From NCBI RefSeq assembly GCF_021532375.1, contig NZ_JAKGAP010000009.1, positions 32,978-96,977 on the forward strand: a stretch of DNA of 64,000 nt, in the 5' to 3' direction. The position numbers and the translations under genes are program-made. This document shows, piece after piece, positions 52,819 to 61,750 of this stretch. The number at the start of each line of letters is the position of its first letter. Position 1 is the first letter of the stretch. The stretch comes from Paenibacillus alkaliterrae. GTDB lineage: Bacteria > Bacillota > Bacilli > Paenibacillales > Paenibacillaceae. The notes below the pieces were generated by a model that was not told where the DNA came from, made no database searches, and saw only the letters and a list, made by a program, of their open reading frames with translations.

Positions 52819-53751
52819 ATGGTAACCGGGCGTTTTCGCGCGTTAGCGATTGCTGCGTGCATCGGAATGCTTCTTGTACTGCTCGGCGGGGCATTGGTCA
52901 CGAATACAGACTCTGGTCTCGGTTGCGGCGATGATTGGCCGTTATGCCACGGTAAATTTATTCCAGCTTATACGATTGAGTCCATGATTGAATATTCACA
53001 TCGGCTGGTAAGCGGGATTATTGGCCTTCTTGTACTAGCCGTTTTTCTAACGATGATCATTAAATTCAGGAAAGACCGATCAGTCTTCAAGGAGCCCCTC
53101 TTCTATGCGGGAGGCGCATTGTTATTTACGGTGATTCAAGCTCTAATGGGAGCGGCAGCCGTAAAATGGCCTCAATCACCGCCGATCATGGCGATTCATT
53201 TCGGCATATCGCTCATTGCCTTCGCGGCAACTTTATTACTGGTCATCTGGACCTTCCGTGCGAAGCATGGACCTCCTGCCGTATATAAAGTGCCGAGATC
53301 GATTTTCCCTCGCGTGCTCGCTGTAAGTATTTATTGTTATGTCGTTGTATATCTGGGCGCTTTCATCAGGCATACCGAATCAGGAGGAGGATGTTTGGGC
53401 TGGCCGCTCTGTAATGGAGAAATCGTTCCGGAAATTAGCGGCGCGACAGGCGCCGTATTCATACACAGGGTTGCTGCGCTGGTGTTAGCGATAAGCCTTG
53501 CGGGCCTTTACATTCACATACGCAAAGTTAGTCATGGGGGTGCTGGACTTACCAAATCTGCTGCATGGACGCTTGGTCTTGTTGTGACGCAAGTGTTTAG
53601 CGGGGCACTGCTGACGTTGACGATAACGGATACAGATTTGTTTCTGTTCACTAACTTATTGCATAATTTAATTGTTACCGGTTTATTCGGCTTATTAATG
53701 GATTTATTAGTTCGCTCATGGCGGCTTAGGGAAGGGCGTGGAAGAAAGTGA
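52819..53751 (+). CDS. ctaA: Heme A synthase
   Basis: A 310-aa integral membrane protein with eight segments. It oxidises the methyl group of heme O to give heme A. Conserved His residues are in IEYSHRLVSG, IHFGISLIA, FIRHTESG and FIHRVAALVL. The paired Cys motif of Bacillus CtaA is present as CGDDWPLC in the first loop, and CLGWPLC in the second half. The ATG at 52819 follows AGGTGA. Its stop overlaps the start of the UbiD-type gene (GTGA). The preceding enzyme CtaB is at 35.2 kb. Confidence 0.95.
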   Translation: MVTGRFRALAIAACIGMLLVLLGGALVTNTDSGLGCGDDWPLCHGKFIPAYTIESMIEYSHRLVSGIIGLLVLAVFLTMIIKFRKDRSVFKEPLFYAGGALLFTVIQALMGAAAVKWPQSPPIMAIHFGISLIAFAATLLLVIWTFRAKHGPPAVYKVPRSIFPRVLAVSIYCYVVVYLGAFIRHTESGGGCLGWPLCNGEIVPEISGATGAVFIHRVAALVLAISLAGLYIHIRKVSHGGAGLTKSAAWTLGLVVTQVFSGALLTLTITDTDLFLFTNLLHNLIVTGLFGLLMDLLVRSWRLREGRGRK

Positions 53752-55511
53752 GTTTCACCAATTTACGCGAATTTTTGGACGTGCTTAAACGTGAAAATGA
53801 TTTGGCAATCATAGAAGCCCCGGTCGATCCGAATTTAGAGGTGGCTGAAATCCATCGTCGGGTAATCGACGCGGGCGGTCCGGCATTGCTGTTCACGAAC
53901 GTGAAGGGATGTCCGTTCCCGATCGCAACGAATTTGTTCGGCACGAGCCGCAGAGTCGATCTCGCTTTCGGCCCGCGGCCGGAGGCGCTGATGAAGCAAA
54001 TTATCGGAGCGGTGGACCGTGTATTGCCGCCGACGCCGAAAGCGATTTGGGGCGAGAAAAATTTAATTTGGGACATGCTGAAGATCGGGATGAAAGAGGT
54101 CCCGCCAGGAATTGCTCCGATTCTTGGGACCTGCAAACGGGACAAGCCGCTTGCAGGTTTGCCTGCGATAACGAGCTGGCAGGAGGATGGAGGACCTTTC
54201 ATAACGCTTCCTCTTGTTTATACGGAGCATCCGGAGCATCGTAAGAAGCATAATCTTGGCATGTACAGAATGCAAATTTTCGATGATTCGACGACTGGCA
54301 TGCATTGGCAAATCCATAAAGGCGGCGGCTTTCATTATCATGAAGCAGAGAAGCGGAATGAAGCGCTGCCGGTTTCCGTTTTTCTTGGCGGTCCTCCCGC
54401 CTTAATCGCATCAGCGATTGCTCCCGTACCCGAGCATTTGCCGGAGCTGCTGCTTGCCTCGCTTATTATTGGCGGCAAGCTTCCAATCGTGCAGGATCCT
54501 AATGGTTCCCATCGTATTCCATCGGAAGCGGAGTTTGTACTGAGCGGACATGTTCCTCCACATATTAGACGTCCGGAGGGGCCATTCGGCGACCATTACG
54601 GCTATTACTCGCTTACGCATGATTTCCCTATTTTTAATGTGAGCCATATGTGGCATCGCAAGGATGCCATTTATCCCGCTACCGTGGTGGGCAAACCTCG
54701 TCAAGAGGATTATTATATGGGCGAATTTCTGCAGAAGCTGCTCTCGCCTGCTTTCCCGATGGCGATGCCGGGCGTTAAAGATTTGTGGACCTATGCCGAG
54801 ACGGGCTTCCATGCGCTTGCCGCAGCAATCGTTAGAGAGAGCTATTCGCGTGAAGCGCTGACATCGGCATTCCGTATTTTGGGAGAAGGCCAACTGACGC
54901 TGACAAAGTTCCTTATCGTAACGAACGAGCCTGTACAGCTTGACAATTTCCCTTCATTACTAGAGACGGTGCTTGAGCGGTTTAAGCCTGAATCCGATCT
55001 GTTCATCTTCGATAACACGTCGCATGATACGCTTGATTACACAGGCGGCAAGCTGAATCATGGCAGCAAAGGCGTTATGCTTGGCGTAGGCGAACCGGTA
55101 CGCGAGCTTCCAAGCGTATATGATGAAGGGGCAATTGATGAGATTACGGCTGCTCGGCCGTATTGCCGCGGTTGCTTAGTCGTGTCCGGCGCGGCCTATG
55201 AAAATGAGCCTAAGCTTGCAGAGCGGCTGCTTGAGCGGCTGTCAGATAAGGGGACAGTCTGGCCGCTCGTTATTCTGGCGGACGATGCAGAGATTGCGGC
55301 TGCGCAAACGCCGTTTCTATGGACCGTGTTCACGCGCTTCAACCCGGCTGACGATATTTATGCGAAATCGGATATTCGGCGCCATCACTTCGGCTATAAG
55401 CTGCCGATCGTAATCGATGCGAGAATGAAGCCGGGTTATCCGGATGAGCTGTTCCCTCGCGAGGACATCGTGAAGCTCGTGGATCAGCGCTGGAACGAAT
55501 ACAAGCTGTAA
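53748..55511 (+). CDS. UbiD-family decarboxylase, menaquinone (futalosine route) type
   Basis: A 587-aa UbiD-type decarboxylase that needs prenylated FMN. It begins FTNLREFLDVLKRENDLAII. It has GMYRMQIFDDSTTGMHWQIH, and the catalytic Glu-Arg-Glu region is in HRIPSEAEFVLSGHVPPH and GPFGDHYGYYSL. The length is longer than UbiD (about 490 aa) and fits the menaquinone-decarboxylase group. MqnE at 58.9 kb supports the futalosine route. It starts at GTG 53748, inside the end of ctaA, so respiration cofactor genes are coupled. Confidence 0.87.
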   Translation: MSFTNLREFLDVLKRENDLAIIEAPVDPNLEVAEIHRRVIDAGGPALLFTNVKGCPFPIATNLFGTSRRVDLAFGPRPEALMKQIIGAVDRVLPPTPKAIWGEKNLIWDMLKIGMKEVPPGIAPILGTCKRDKPLAGLPAITSWQEDGGPFITLPLVYTEHPEHRKKHNLGMYRMQIFDDSTTGMHWQIHKGGGFHYHEAEKRNEALPVSVFLGGPPALIASAIAPVPEHLPELLLASLIIGGKLPIVQDPNGSHRIPSEAEFVLSGHVPPHIRRPEGPFGDHYGYYSLTHDFPIFNVSHMWHRKDAIYPATVVGKPRQEDYYMGEFLQKLLSPAFPMAMPGVKDLWTYAETGFHALAAAIVRESYSREALTSAFRILGEGQLTLTKFLIVTNEPVQLDNFPSLLETVLERFKPESDLFIFDNTSHDTLDYTGGKLNHGSKGVMLGVGEPVRELPSVYDEGAIDEITAARPYCRGCLVVSGAAYENEPKLAERLLERLSDKGTVWPLVILADDAEIAAAQTPFLWTVFTRFNPADDIYAKSDIRRHHFGYKLPIVIDARMKPGYPDELFPREDIVKLVDQRWNEYKL

Positions 55512-55563
55512 TCATGTTTTTGTTCATATAAATACAATATAAATTGAAGGGGACTGTTCAATT

Positions 55564-56277
55564 ATGCTGCGTTTTCTGTTTGACGAGCCTCAAAGAGAAG
55601 CCAAAGGGAAGCTTGCAGAAACGTTCCGTTCAATGGACCATTTTGTTTCGATCCTGTCAAAGAAAATTTCAGCGGGCAGCGACAGCGAGTATAAGCTTCG
55701 TAAATTCGAAATATGGACGCTCGGCTTGCGGGCTTCGTTGGATGAACTCGAGCAGAGCCACTTTGCCGCATTGAAATTTCAACATCAAATAACGTCCGCT
55801 TCCGTCAAACAAATGACAGCGGAGGAGCGGATCCATTATAATCGATATATCTATTTCGATAAAAATGCTTTTATTCGCGTATTTTCTTTGCTGGATAAGC
55901 TCGGAACACTGCTCAATGAGCTTCTTGACATGCGGACCGAACGGATCAAACCCCACTTTTCTTATTTCACCGTTTTGCGCTACATGCGGGAGAAGAAGGT
56001 TCATCCCGAACTGGCTTTGAAGCTGAACGATCTGAAAGAGAAATATAAGGAGCCGCTGACCAGGCTGCGCAAACGGAGAAATACAGAGATTCATTACATG
56101 AATTCCGAGATGCAGGACGATTTAATTCAAAGCAACCGCATGTATGGAACGGAGATTCCGTTGGAAAATATTGAGGAGCAATCGGCTGATTTGACGCAGG
56201 GCCTGTACCTGGCGATGGAGTCGCTGCTGCTCACTTTCCAATATGCATGCGGTTTAATGCGAAAGAAGCAACCATAA
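55564..56277 (+). CDS. Cthe_2314-like HEPN-domain protein
   Basis: A 237-aa all-helical protein. The helix pattern and the basic RxxxxH signature near the end (RKRRNTEIHYMNSE, about residues 172-185) fit the HEPN superfamily, specifically the Cthe_2314 group. HEPN proteins are often RNases in toxin-antitoxin or defence systems, but no antitoxin (MNT-type) gene is adjacent, so a defence role is only possible. The start follows GAAGGGGA about 10 bp upstream. It is 20 bp before the SDR gene. Confidence 0.75.
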   Translation: MLRFLFDEPQREAKGKLAETFRSMDHFVSILSKKISAGSDSEYKLRKFEIWTLGLRASLDELEQSHFAALKFQHQITSASVKQMTAEERIHYNRYIYFDKNAFIRVFSLLDKLGTLLNELLDMRTERIKPHFSYFTVLRYMREKKVHPELALKLNDLKEKYKEPLTRLRKRRNTEIHYMNSEMQDDLIQSNRMYGTEIPLENIEEQSADLTQGLYLAMESLLLTFQYACGLMRKKQP

Positions 56278-56296
56278 GCTCGAGGGGGGAAGACTC

Positions 56297-57079
56297 GTGG
56301 AGCTCAAGGGCAGAACGGCATTAGTGACAGGAAGCGCCAAAGGACTCGGTAAACGAACGGCATTGCAGCTTGCTGAACAAGGCTGCAACATCGTCATCAA
56401 TTATTACGAGAGCGAGCTTGAGGCTGTGCAGGTGAAGCGGCAGATCGAGCAGTTGGGCGTGAAGGCCATTACCGTACAGGCTGATATCGCGACGACTGAG
56501 GGAGTAGAGAAGCTTGCAGGCGAAGCTGAGCGCTGGGCCAGGGGAGTTGATATTCTCGTCAATAACGCCGGGCCATTCGTCCGGCAGCGACGTCTATTCA
56601 GCGAATATGACGAAGCTACGATCATTCGGCTGCTGCATGGTAATTTATTAGGCGTTATGCTGCTCGACCACCGGCTTTTACCGGGGATGCGCGAGCGCAA
56701 ATGGGGACGAATCATTCATTTTGGTTTCGGTCATGCGGGTGAGGCGAGAGCGTGGCCACATCGGGCGGTATACGCTGCCGCCAAGACCGGGCTCGTATCC
56801 TTTACGAAATCATTGGCCGTTGAGGAAGCGCCTCACGGCATTACGGTTAACCTGATCGGACCTGGAGACATTCGCGGCGTTAACAAGGAGCGTTCTATCG
56901 ACGAGGTGGAGAACGAATATGATTCCGAATCGCCGATCGGCCGTCCCGGAGCGGGCGAGGATGTTGCGCGCGTCGTGTTGTTCCTATGCGAAATGAAATC
57001 AACCTTCCTGACCGGCAATGTCATTGACGTTACGGGAGGCTTTGACCCGATACGCGCTAATATAAAAGGGATGTTTTGA
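56297..57079 (+). CDS. Short-chain dehydrogenase/reductase without the usual catalytic Ser
   Basis: A 260-aa SDR. The NAD(P) motif TGSAKGLGKR is at residues 11-20, the structural motif is NNAG, and the catalytic Tyr and Lys are in VYAAAK. The catalytic Ser normally lies about 13 residues before Tyr. Here the segment reads IIHFGFGHAGEARAWPHRAVY, with His or Gly in that place and no Ser. It may be a degenerate reductase with binding function only, or use another residue. The GTG start follows GAGGGGGG. The product may reduce a keto group; the substrate is unknown. Confidence 0.88.
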   Translation: MELKGRTALVTGSAKGLGKRTALQLAEQGCNIVINYYESELEAVQVKRQIEQLGVKAITVQADIATTEGVEKLAGEAERWARGVDILVNNAGPFVRQRRLFSEYDEATIIRLLHGNLLGVMLLDHRLLPGMRERKWGRIIHFGFGHAGEARAWPHRAVYAAAKTGLVSFTKSLAVEEAPHGITVNLIGPGDIRGVNKERSIDEVENEYDSESPIGRPGAGEDVARVVLFLCEMKSTFLTGNVIDVTGGFDPIRANIKGMF

Positions 57080-57100
57080 TCTATACGGCATCCGCCAAAA

Positions 57101-57156
57101 AAAGAGTCTTACCGGATTGCAAGGAGACGTTCTCCAAGTAACCGATAAGACTCTTC
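57101..57156. terminator. Bidirectional terminator
   Basis: AAGAGTCTTA pairs with TAAGACTCTT, with the inner arms ACCGG and ACCGA partly paired. It lies between the convergent SDR and Nfu genes. Confidence 0.75.
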
Positions 57157-57198
57157 GTCATTCAAGGGTAAAGAATGAGATTTATGCATTCTAATATT

Positions 57199-57444
57199 CT
57201 AGAATACTTGAACGACTTCGACTACACCCTCAACTTCTTCGAGAAGTGCACGTTCGATACCCGCTTTAAGCGTGATCGTCGAGCTTGGGCAGCTTCCGCA
57301 TGCGCCCATTAGGCGAAGCTTGATGATGCCGCCCTCGACATCAACCAATTCTACGTCGCCGCCGTCGCGCTGCAAAAACGGACGAAGCTTATCTAATACG
57401 TCCAACACTTCATCGTACATGGTATCTTGTGTTTGTTCACTCAT
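57199..57444 (-). CDS. NifU C-terminal-domain Fe-S scaffold (YutI/Nfu type)
   Basis: An 81-aa Nfu-domain protein. The CxxC in [13 protein letters not shown] carries a transient Fe-S cluster for delivery to apo-enzymes. [17 protein letters not shown] and [15 protein letters not shown] are the rest of the fold. The ATG at 57444 follows AAAGGAGATG. Convergent terminator on one side and the divergent YuzB gene on the other. Confidence 0.93.
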   Translation of the reverse strand: MSEQTQDTMYDEVLDVLDKLRPFLQRDGGDVELVDVEGGIIKLRLMGACGSCPSSTITLKAGIERALLEEVEGVVEVVQVF

Positions 57445-57530
57445 TGCAATCATCTCCTTTCTCCCCTATTATAGTACAAAGTGAAGCAATTGAAAATGGA
57501 TAGTAACTGAGTAAAGTTAGGTGAATAAAG

Positions 57531-57803
57531 ATGTTAAAACCAATGATCGAGTTTTGTGCCGGCAATATGCATCACGGTCCAGACAAAATAATGAAGCTAT
57601 TCGAGCAGGATGATGCGTACGAGGTTATCGAATACGGCTGTCTTGGCAATTGCGGTGAATGTTACCTGAATCCTTTTGCGCTAGTCGATGGAGCGATCGT
57701 ATCCGCGAATTCAGCGGAAGAACTGCATGCTAACATTTTAAAAGCAATCGACCAGCAGCAGGCCGACCGCGATGCGCTCGATAAGCTGCTGGATGATTTA
57801 TAA
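57531..57803 (+). CDS. YuzB-like protein (DUF1450)
   Basis: A 90-aa protein with a Cys-rich pattern (IEFCAGNMHHG, YGCLGNCGECYLNPFALVDG) as in B. subtilis YuzB. The Cys residues may bind iron or Fe-S, and the neighbours (Nfu, YutJ-like, IscA) support a link with Fe-S or redox work. The start follows AGGTGA. The exact role is unknown. It is convergent with the YutJ-like gene 6 bp away. Confidence 0.88.
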   Translation: MLKPMIEFCAGNMHHGPDKIMKLFEQDDAYEVIEYGCLGNCGECYLNPFALVDGAIVSANSAEELHANILKAIDQQQADRDALDKLLDDL

Positions 57804-57809
57804 AGGCGC

Positions 57810-58877
57810 CTAGCCGAGATGGCGCTTCGAGCGCCAAAGCACGCCGCTCTTCACAAGGCGCGGCACCCGGCCCAAAATCGGCGTTCCGCCCATTATACCG
57901 AAGCCGCTTTTTTTGCCTAGCGAGCCAAGCACGCCCTTGAGCTTTATTTTGCCCAACCTAGGGTTCTTGTCATGCCAGATGGCTTGAAGTACCTCCGCAA
58001 TTTGTTTGCCTTGCGCGCCGGCGGCTTGGCCGCTTGGCGACAGGGGCAATGAAGCGCAGTCGCCAACGATGAACACATCATTGTAATCCGGGAGCTGATG
58101 GTATTCGTTAATGATTAATCTGCCTTGGTTATCCTTTGGCAAAGCGATGCGCTGCACGAGCTCGACGGGCTGAATGCCTGCGGTCCATACGGTTACATCC
58201 GTATAAATAGGCGTAGACGAATTACAATCATGCAGTATGCCGCCCTCAAGCCTCGTCAGTCCGACATGGCCCCGCATCTCCACGTTATGTTCCTGAAACC
58301 AATCCGCCACAAAGGATTGCAGCTTGCCGGGAAAAGCAGACAGCACCCTCGGTCCGCGATCCAATATGCGTATGTTAAGGTCAGGACGGCTTTCCCTCAG
58401 CTCTGCCGCAACCTCTACGCCGCTTAGTCCGCCGCCCACGATGGTAACCTGTCCGTACGGCTTCACATCGTTCAATAATGCATAAGTTTTTCTAGCCGAA
58501 GAGAAGGTTTGAATGCTCGTTGCGTACTGCTCGGCGCCTTCGATGCCGTGATATCTATCGGTACAGCCAAGTCCGATGACGAGCCAGTCATAAGCAATGG
58601 AGTCTTGTCCTTCTAAATGGACTAGCTTTAGCTCCATATCTACATCCGTTACTTCGCCGTAAGCGAGAGAAATTCTTGGATCAACGGGAAATTTAACGCG
58701 CAGCTCCAAATCAGACACCGTACCTGCCGCTAATGCATAATACTCCGTTTTCAGACCTTGAAAGGGCATGCGGTCAATGAGGACGATCGACACGTCATAC
58801 GGCAATTGCTTCTCTAATAGTTCATTCGCAATGGCGAGTCCGCCGTAGCCGCCGCCCAAAATAATTAATTTTCTCAT
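57810..58877 (-). CDS. FAD-dependent pyridine nucleotide oxidoreductase (YutJ/type II NADH dehydrogenase-like)
   Basis: A 355-aa flavoprotein. The FAD motif GGGYGGLAIANEL lies at residues 8-20, the NAD motif VTIVGGGLSGVEVAAEL at about 143-159, and the second FAD motif in VFIVGDCASLPLSPSG. This is the type II NADH dehydrogenase/YutJ layout. No CoA-binding or membrane helix is apparent at the C-terminus, which ends in a basic tail. It probably passes electrons from NADH to quinone or a small carrier. Together with Nfu and YuzB it recalls the B. subtilis yut region. Confidence 0.88.
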   Translation of the reverse strand: MRKLIILGGGYGGLAIANELLEKQLPYDVSIVLIDRMPFQGLKTEYYALAAGTVSDLELRVKFPVDPRISLAYGEVTDVDMELKLVHLEGQDSIAYDWLVIGLGCTDRYHGIEGAEQYATSIQTFSSARKTYALLNDVKPYGQVTIVGGGLSGVEVAAELRESRPDLNIRILDRGPRVLSAFPGKLQSFVADWFQEHNVEMRGHVGLTRLEGGILHDCNSSTPIYTDVTVWTAGIQPVELVQRIALPKDNQGRLIINEYHQLPDYNDVFIVGDCASLPLSPSGQAAGAQGKQIAEVLQAIWHDKNPRLGKIKLKGVLGSLGKKSGFGIMGGTPILGRVPRLVKSGVLWRSKRHLG

Positions 58878-58941
58878 AGGATTTCCAACTCCACGATTCT
58901 CGATGATAACATTTATAATGTGCTACCGCATTGCGGATTAC

Positions 58942-60045
58942 TCACTCGTGCACTTTGATTTCATTGTAAAAGGTATCGCGCTCAACCGGAATGCGGCCCG
59001 CGCCTTTGATCAGCCAAATCAGATCCTCGCGCGTAATGCCTTCCGGCGTAAGGGCGCCTGCTGCGTGGCTGATTTTTTCCTTCACGATCGTGCCGTGTGC
59101 GTCGGATGCGCCCATCGTCAGAGCTACTTGTGTCAGCTGTACGCCGATATTAATAAAGTATGCTTTAATATGCTGGAAGTTATCGAGCATTAATCGGCTG
59201 ATCGCTATCGTCTTCAGGTCCTCGAAGGCGGAGTTGCGGCGGCGAATGCCCGCTCTTGGATTAATCGGCTGCATAGACAGCGGGATGAACACCAGGAAGC
59301 CGTTCGTTTCATCCTGCAGCTCGCGGATATGCAACATGTGACGGATACGGTCTTCCTTCGTCTCGATCGAACCGTAAAGCATCGTCGTATGCGTACGCAG
59401 CCCAAGCTCATGCGCCGTCCGATGCACCTGCAAATATTGGATCACGTCGGCTTTGTCGACGCGCATTTTTTTGCGGTAATGGTCGGATAAAATTTCTGCC
59501 CCGCCGCCCGTAAGCGACTGCAGTCCGGCGTTCATAAGCTCTTGCAATACTTCGCGGTAGGTAAGGCCGCTAATGCGTGAGAAAAAGTCGATTTCCGCAG
59601 CGGTGTACGCTTTAAGCGTCACTTCAGGGAAGCGCTCCTTCAATGCTTTCAGCGAATCGACATAGTATTGGAATGGAACATGCGGATTATGGCCGCCCAC
59701 GATATGAAATTCGCGAACGCCCGGATGATAATGCTGCTCGACGTATTCGATCATTTGCTGACCGCTAAGCGTATAGGAACCTTCCTCGCCCTCATCCTTG
59801 CGGAAATTGCAAAATGCGCAATGCGCTTCGCAGACGTTCGTGAAATAAAGGCTCATGTTTTCGATAAAATAAACCTTTTTGCCATTTTTGCGGAGCGCGA
59901 CTTCATTAGCCAGCTGTCCGATTGTAAGCAGATCATCCGATTGATACAAGAAAACGCCATCCTCCAGCGTTAAACGCTGTCCATGACGCACTTTTTCAAT
60001 AATGTGCTGCATTTGTGAATCTTCTGTCGGTATAACGACGTTCAT
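58942..60045 (-). CDS. mqnE: Aminofutalosine synthase (radical SAM)
   Basis: A 367-aa radical SAM enzyme. The cluster motif is CEAHCAFCNF (CxxxCxxC, about residues 72-79). GGGAEILSDHYRKKMR, VGGHNPHVPFQYYV and FIPLSMQPINPRAGIRRR fit MqnE rather than MqnC, though the two are related. It joins 3-[(1-carboxyvinyl)oxy]benzoate to SAM adenosine to give aminofutalosine, an early step of menaquinone synthesis. The ATG follows AGGAGG. The UbiD-type decarboxylase at 53.7 kb belongs to the same pathway. Confidence 0.9.
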   Translation of the reverse strand: MNVVIPTEDSQMQHIIEKVRHGQRLTLEDGVFLYQSDDLLTIGQLANEVALRKNGKKVYFIENMSLYFTNVCEAHCAFCNFRKDEGEEGSYTLSGQQMIEYVEQHYHPGVREFHIVGGHNPHVPFQYYVDSLKALKERFPEVTLKAYTAAEIDFFSRISGLTYREVLQELMNAGLQSLTGGGAEILSDHYRKKMRVDKADVIQYLQVHRTAHELGLRTHTTMLYGSIETKEDRIRHMLHIRELQDETNGFLVFIPLSMQPINPRAGIRRRNSAFEDLKTIAISRLMLDNFQHIKAYFINIGVQLTQVALTMGASDAHGTIVKEKISHAAGALTPEGITREDLIWLIKGAGRIPVERDTFYNEIKVHE

Positions 60046-60201
60046 GGCGGAGCCTCCTAGAGCTTAGTAGTTTGTGAAAAAAATAACTTTCGTTTCCGAT
60101 TAAGAAGCTGTAATTATTATAAACCTCATACGTAGCAGGGGCAATAAGAAAAGTATTGGGGCGGGATTTAGGGGAAGAATGAGCGGCTAGGCACACTTCT
60201 C

Positions 60202-60230
60202 TTGAGCATGTGAACAAACTGGAGTATACT
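60202..60230 (+). promoter_or_regulatory. Promoter of the IscA-type gene
   Basis: TTGAGC (60202-60207), a 17-bp spacer and TATACT (60225-60230). Confidence 0.55.
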
Positions 60231-60287
60231 ACAGATAAGTAAGTGAATTTTCTGGCATAATTAGATCGATAAACGGAGGGATGTCGT

Positions 60288-60650
60288 ATGATCACAATCA
60301 GTGATATTGCATCTGACAAAATAAAAGAAATGCTCGAGCAGGAAGGTACGCCGGATTTATTTCTTCGCATTGGCGTGAAGGAGGGCGGCTGCAGCGGTTT
60401 CTCATACGGCATGGGCTTCGACGATGAGCAGCATGCCGGCGACAAGGCGCTTGATATGCAGGGTCTCAAGGTTGTTGTGGACGAAGACAGCATCAAATAT
60501 TTGAACGGCCTGGTCATCGACTTTAAGGAGTCGGCCATGGGGGGCGGCTTTACGATCGAAAATCCGAACGCCAGCGCTACATGCGGTTGCGGCTCGTCGT
60601 TCCGTACGGCGACGGATGCAGGCAAACCGGCTGAAGCCGGGGAGTGCTAA
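60288..60650 (+). CDS. IscA/HesB-family Fe-S carrier (YutM-like)
   Basis: A 120-aa A-type carrier. The three cluster-binding Cys are in GGCSGFSYG and ATCGCGSSF. It takes part in loading Fe-S clusters into target enzymes such as radical SAM proteins. The C-terminal 12 residues after CGCG are an extra tail ending in Cys. The start follows ACGGAGGG. Confidence 0.93.
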   Translation: MITISDIASDKIKEMLEQEGTPDLFLRIGVKEGGCSGFSYGMGFDDEQHAGDKALDMQGLKVVVDEDSIKYLNGLVIDFKESAMGGGFTIENPNASATCGCGSSFRTATDAGKPAEAGEC

Positions 60651-60773
60651 TAAGGATTTAGTGCTTTTCGAGATTGTATTTATTCATCTGTCTGATGGCT
60701 TACTGTAGTTTACTCATAACGTACCTCCAAGCTTGTGTAGATTATTAAACACATTCTTAGGAGGTATTTTATT

Positions 60774-60833
60774 ATGCAAAAAAAAGAAAGACGTAAAGTT
60801 CCAATGGTAAGCGATCCATGTCAAATGGATTGA
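60774..60833 (+). CDS. Possible 19-aa mini-gene
   Basis: ATG at 60774 lies 8 bp after TAGGAGGT, one of the best ribosome sites in the window. The peptide starts MQKKERRKVPMV and ends SDPCQMD, basic at first and with a single Cys near the end, followed by TGA. It may be a leader or signalling peptide, or the start of a gene destroyed by mutation. Confidence 0.35.
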   Translation: MQKKERRKVPMVSDPCQMD

Positions 60834-61202
60834 GAATCTATGCTCGAATGTGCCGGTCGCTAAGTTATAAGTAATTAGTAAGCGAGAAGTTGCTGTATAA
60901 ATCCAGTATAGCGCGCCAAACGGGGCTTGGAAGCGATAAGTTATAAACTGATTAAGCACAAAATCTTATTTACCAATAAAGTCGTTAAAGCATCCCATGG
61001 AGTTAAAGCAGTTTTTGGCAGACGAAAAAATGACCAACTTGATTCTAGACGCCCAGCATATCGGTTTGATCGTAAGTGTTGTTCCTGCTATGTTAATAGA
61101 AAGTTACGAAGCAGGTGAGCTCTTATGTATCGGATATTCATTGTAGAGGACATGAGAAGCATGTTTCGCGGCGCTGCGATTTAGAAACAAAAGCAATCAT
61201 AA

Positions 61203-61238
61203 ATAAAATGGCGGCGCAACCTGTGGTTGTTCCGCCTT
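61203..61238 (-). terminator. Terminator of the proline-rich gene
   Basis: On the minus strand GGCGGAACAACC pairs with GGTTGCGCCGCC (two mismatches), followed by ATTTTATTT. Confidence 0.65.
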
Positions 61239-61246
61239 TTCGTATT

Positions 61247-61594
61247 TTAGAAGCATGTGAACGAATTAATTTGTCTTAAATCAACCCCGCTGTACATCCA
61301 GAACCATCCGTTCCAGCGAAACCCCGAAACGGAATTCCGTCCAACAAATACGGGAAATAACCAAAAGTTCTGCCCATTCGCAAGCCAAATATAAGTGTTT
61401 CGAAATAAACAACCGGAAATCGCTCCCGGATCAACGGCAAAGGCTGTTATAGGCTGTTGCGGAACGAATTGCGGGGGAGGAGACGTCGGTGCCTGCAATC
61501 CTTGAAAGCCTTGCGGTCCCTGAGGTCCTTGAGGCCATTGGGGCCATTGGGGCCATTGAGGTCCTTGAGGACCCAGAGGAGGCAAAAATGCCAT
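61247..61594 (-). CDS. Pro/Gln/Gly-rich small protein, possible spore-surface component
   Basis: A 115-aa protein. Residues 5-45 are low-complexity (GPQ and PQW repeats), and the C-terminal 65 residues form a Trp/Phe/Gly-rich compact domain with two Cys (SGCLFRNTYIWLANGQNFWL; FTCF at the end). It follows AAGGAGT at 8 bp. There is no signal peptide. The composition and the gerA neighbours suggest a spore coat or surface role, which is inference. I do not recognise a named family. Confidence 0.6.
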   Translation of the reverse strand: MAFLPPLGPQGPQWPQWPQWPQGPQGPQGFQGLQAPTSPPPQFVPQQPITAFAVDPGAISGCLFRNTYIWLANGQNFWLFPVFVGRNSVSGFRWNGWFWMYSGVDLRQINSFTCF

Positions 61595-61750
61595 TCAAAA
61601 TCACTCCTTAATAAGATAGCCTAGAGTATTGTATGCCGGAGTGCTTGGCGGGGATTGGGCAAATAGGAAGTTCATATTAGCAGTTCTGCATAAATTCTCC
61701 TATACTGACCACATTAAGAGTTATTCTAGTGAAAAAAAGCGAGGCGGACC

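Larger units (their letters stand above)
60651..61246. other. Gene-poor stretch with short frames
   Basis: About 600 bp. It holds the 19-codon frame at 60774, a 49-codon frame at 60997-61146 (begins MELKQFLADEKMTNLIL) without a ribosome site, and, overlapping its end in another frame, a 19-codon frame starting MYRIFIVEDM at 61125 that resembles a response-regulator N-terminus. These could be remnants of a decayed gene pair. A terminator for the next minus-strand gene lies at its right end. Confidence 0.45.

Noticed and set aside
60714..60959. 81-codon minus-strand frame
   Set aside because: It has no ribosome site, biased aromatic composition, and overlaps the AGGAGGT mini-gene on the plus strand.
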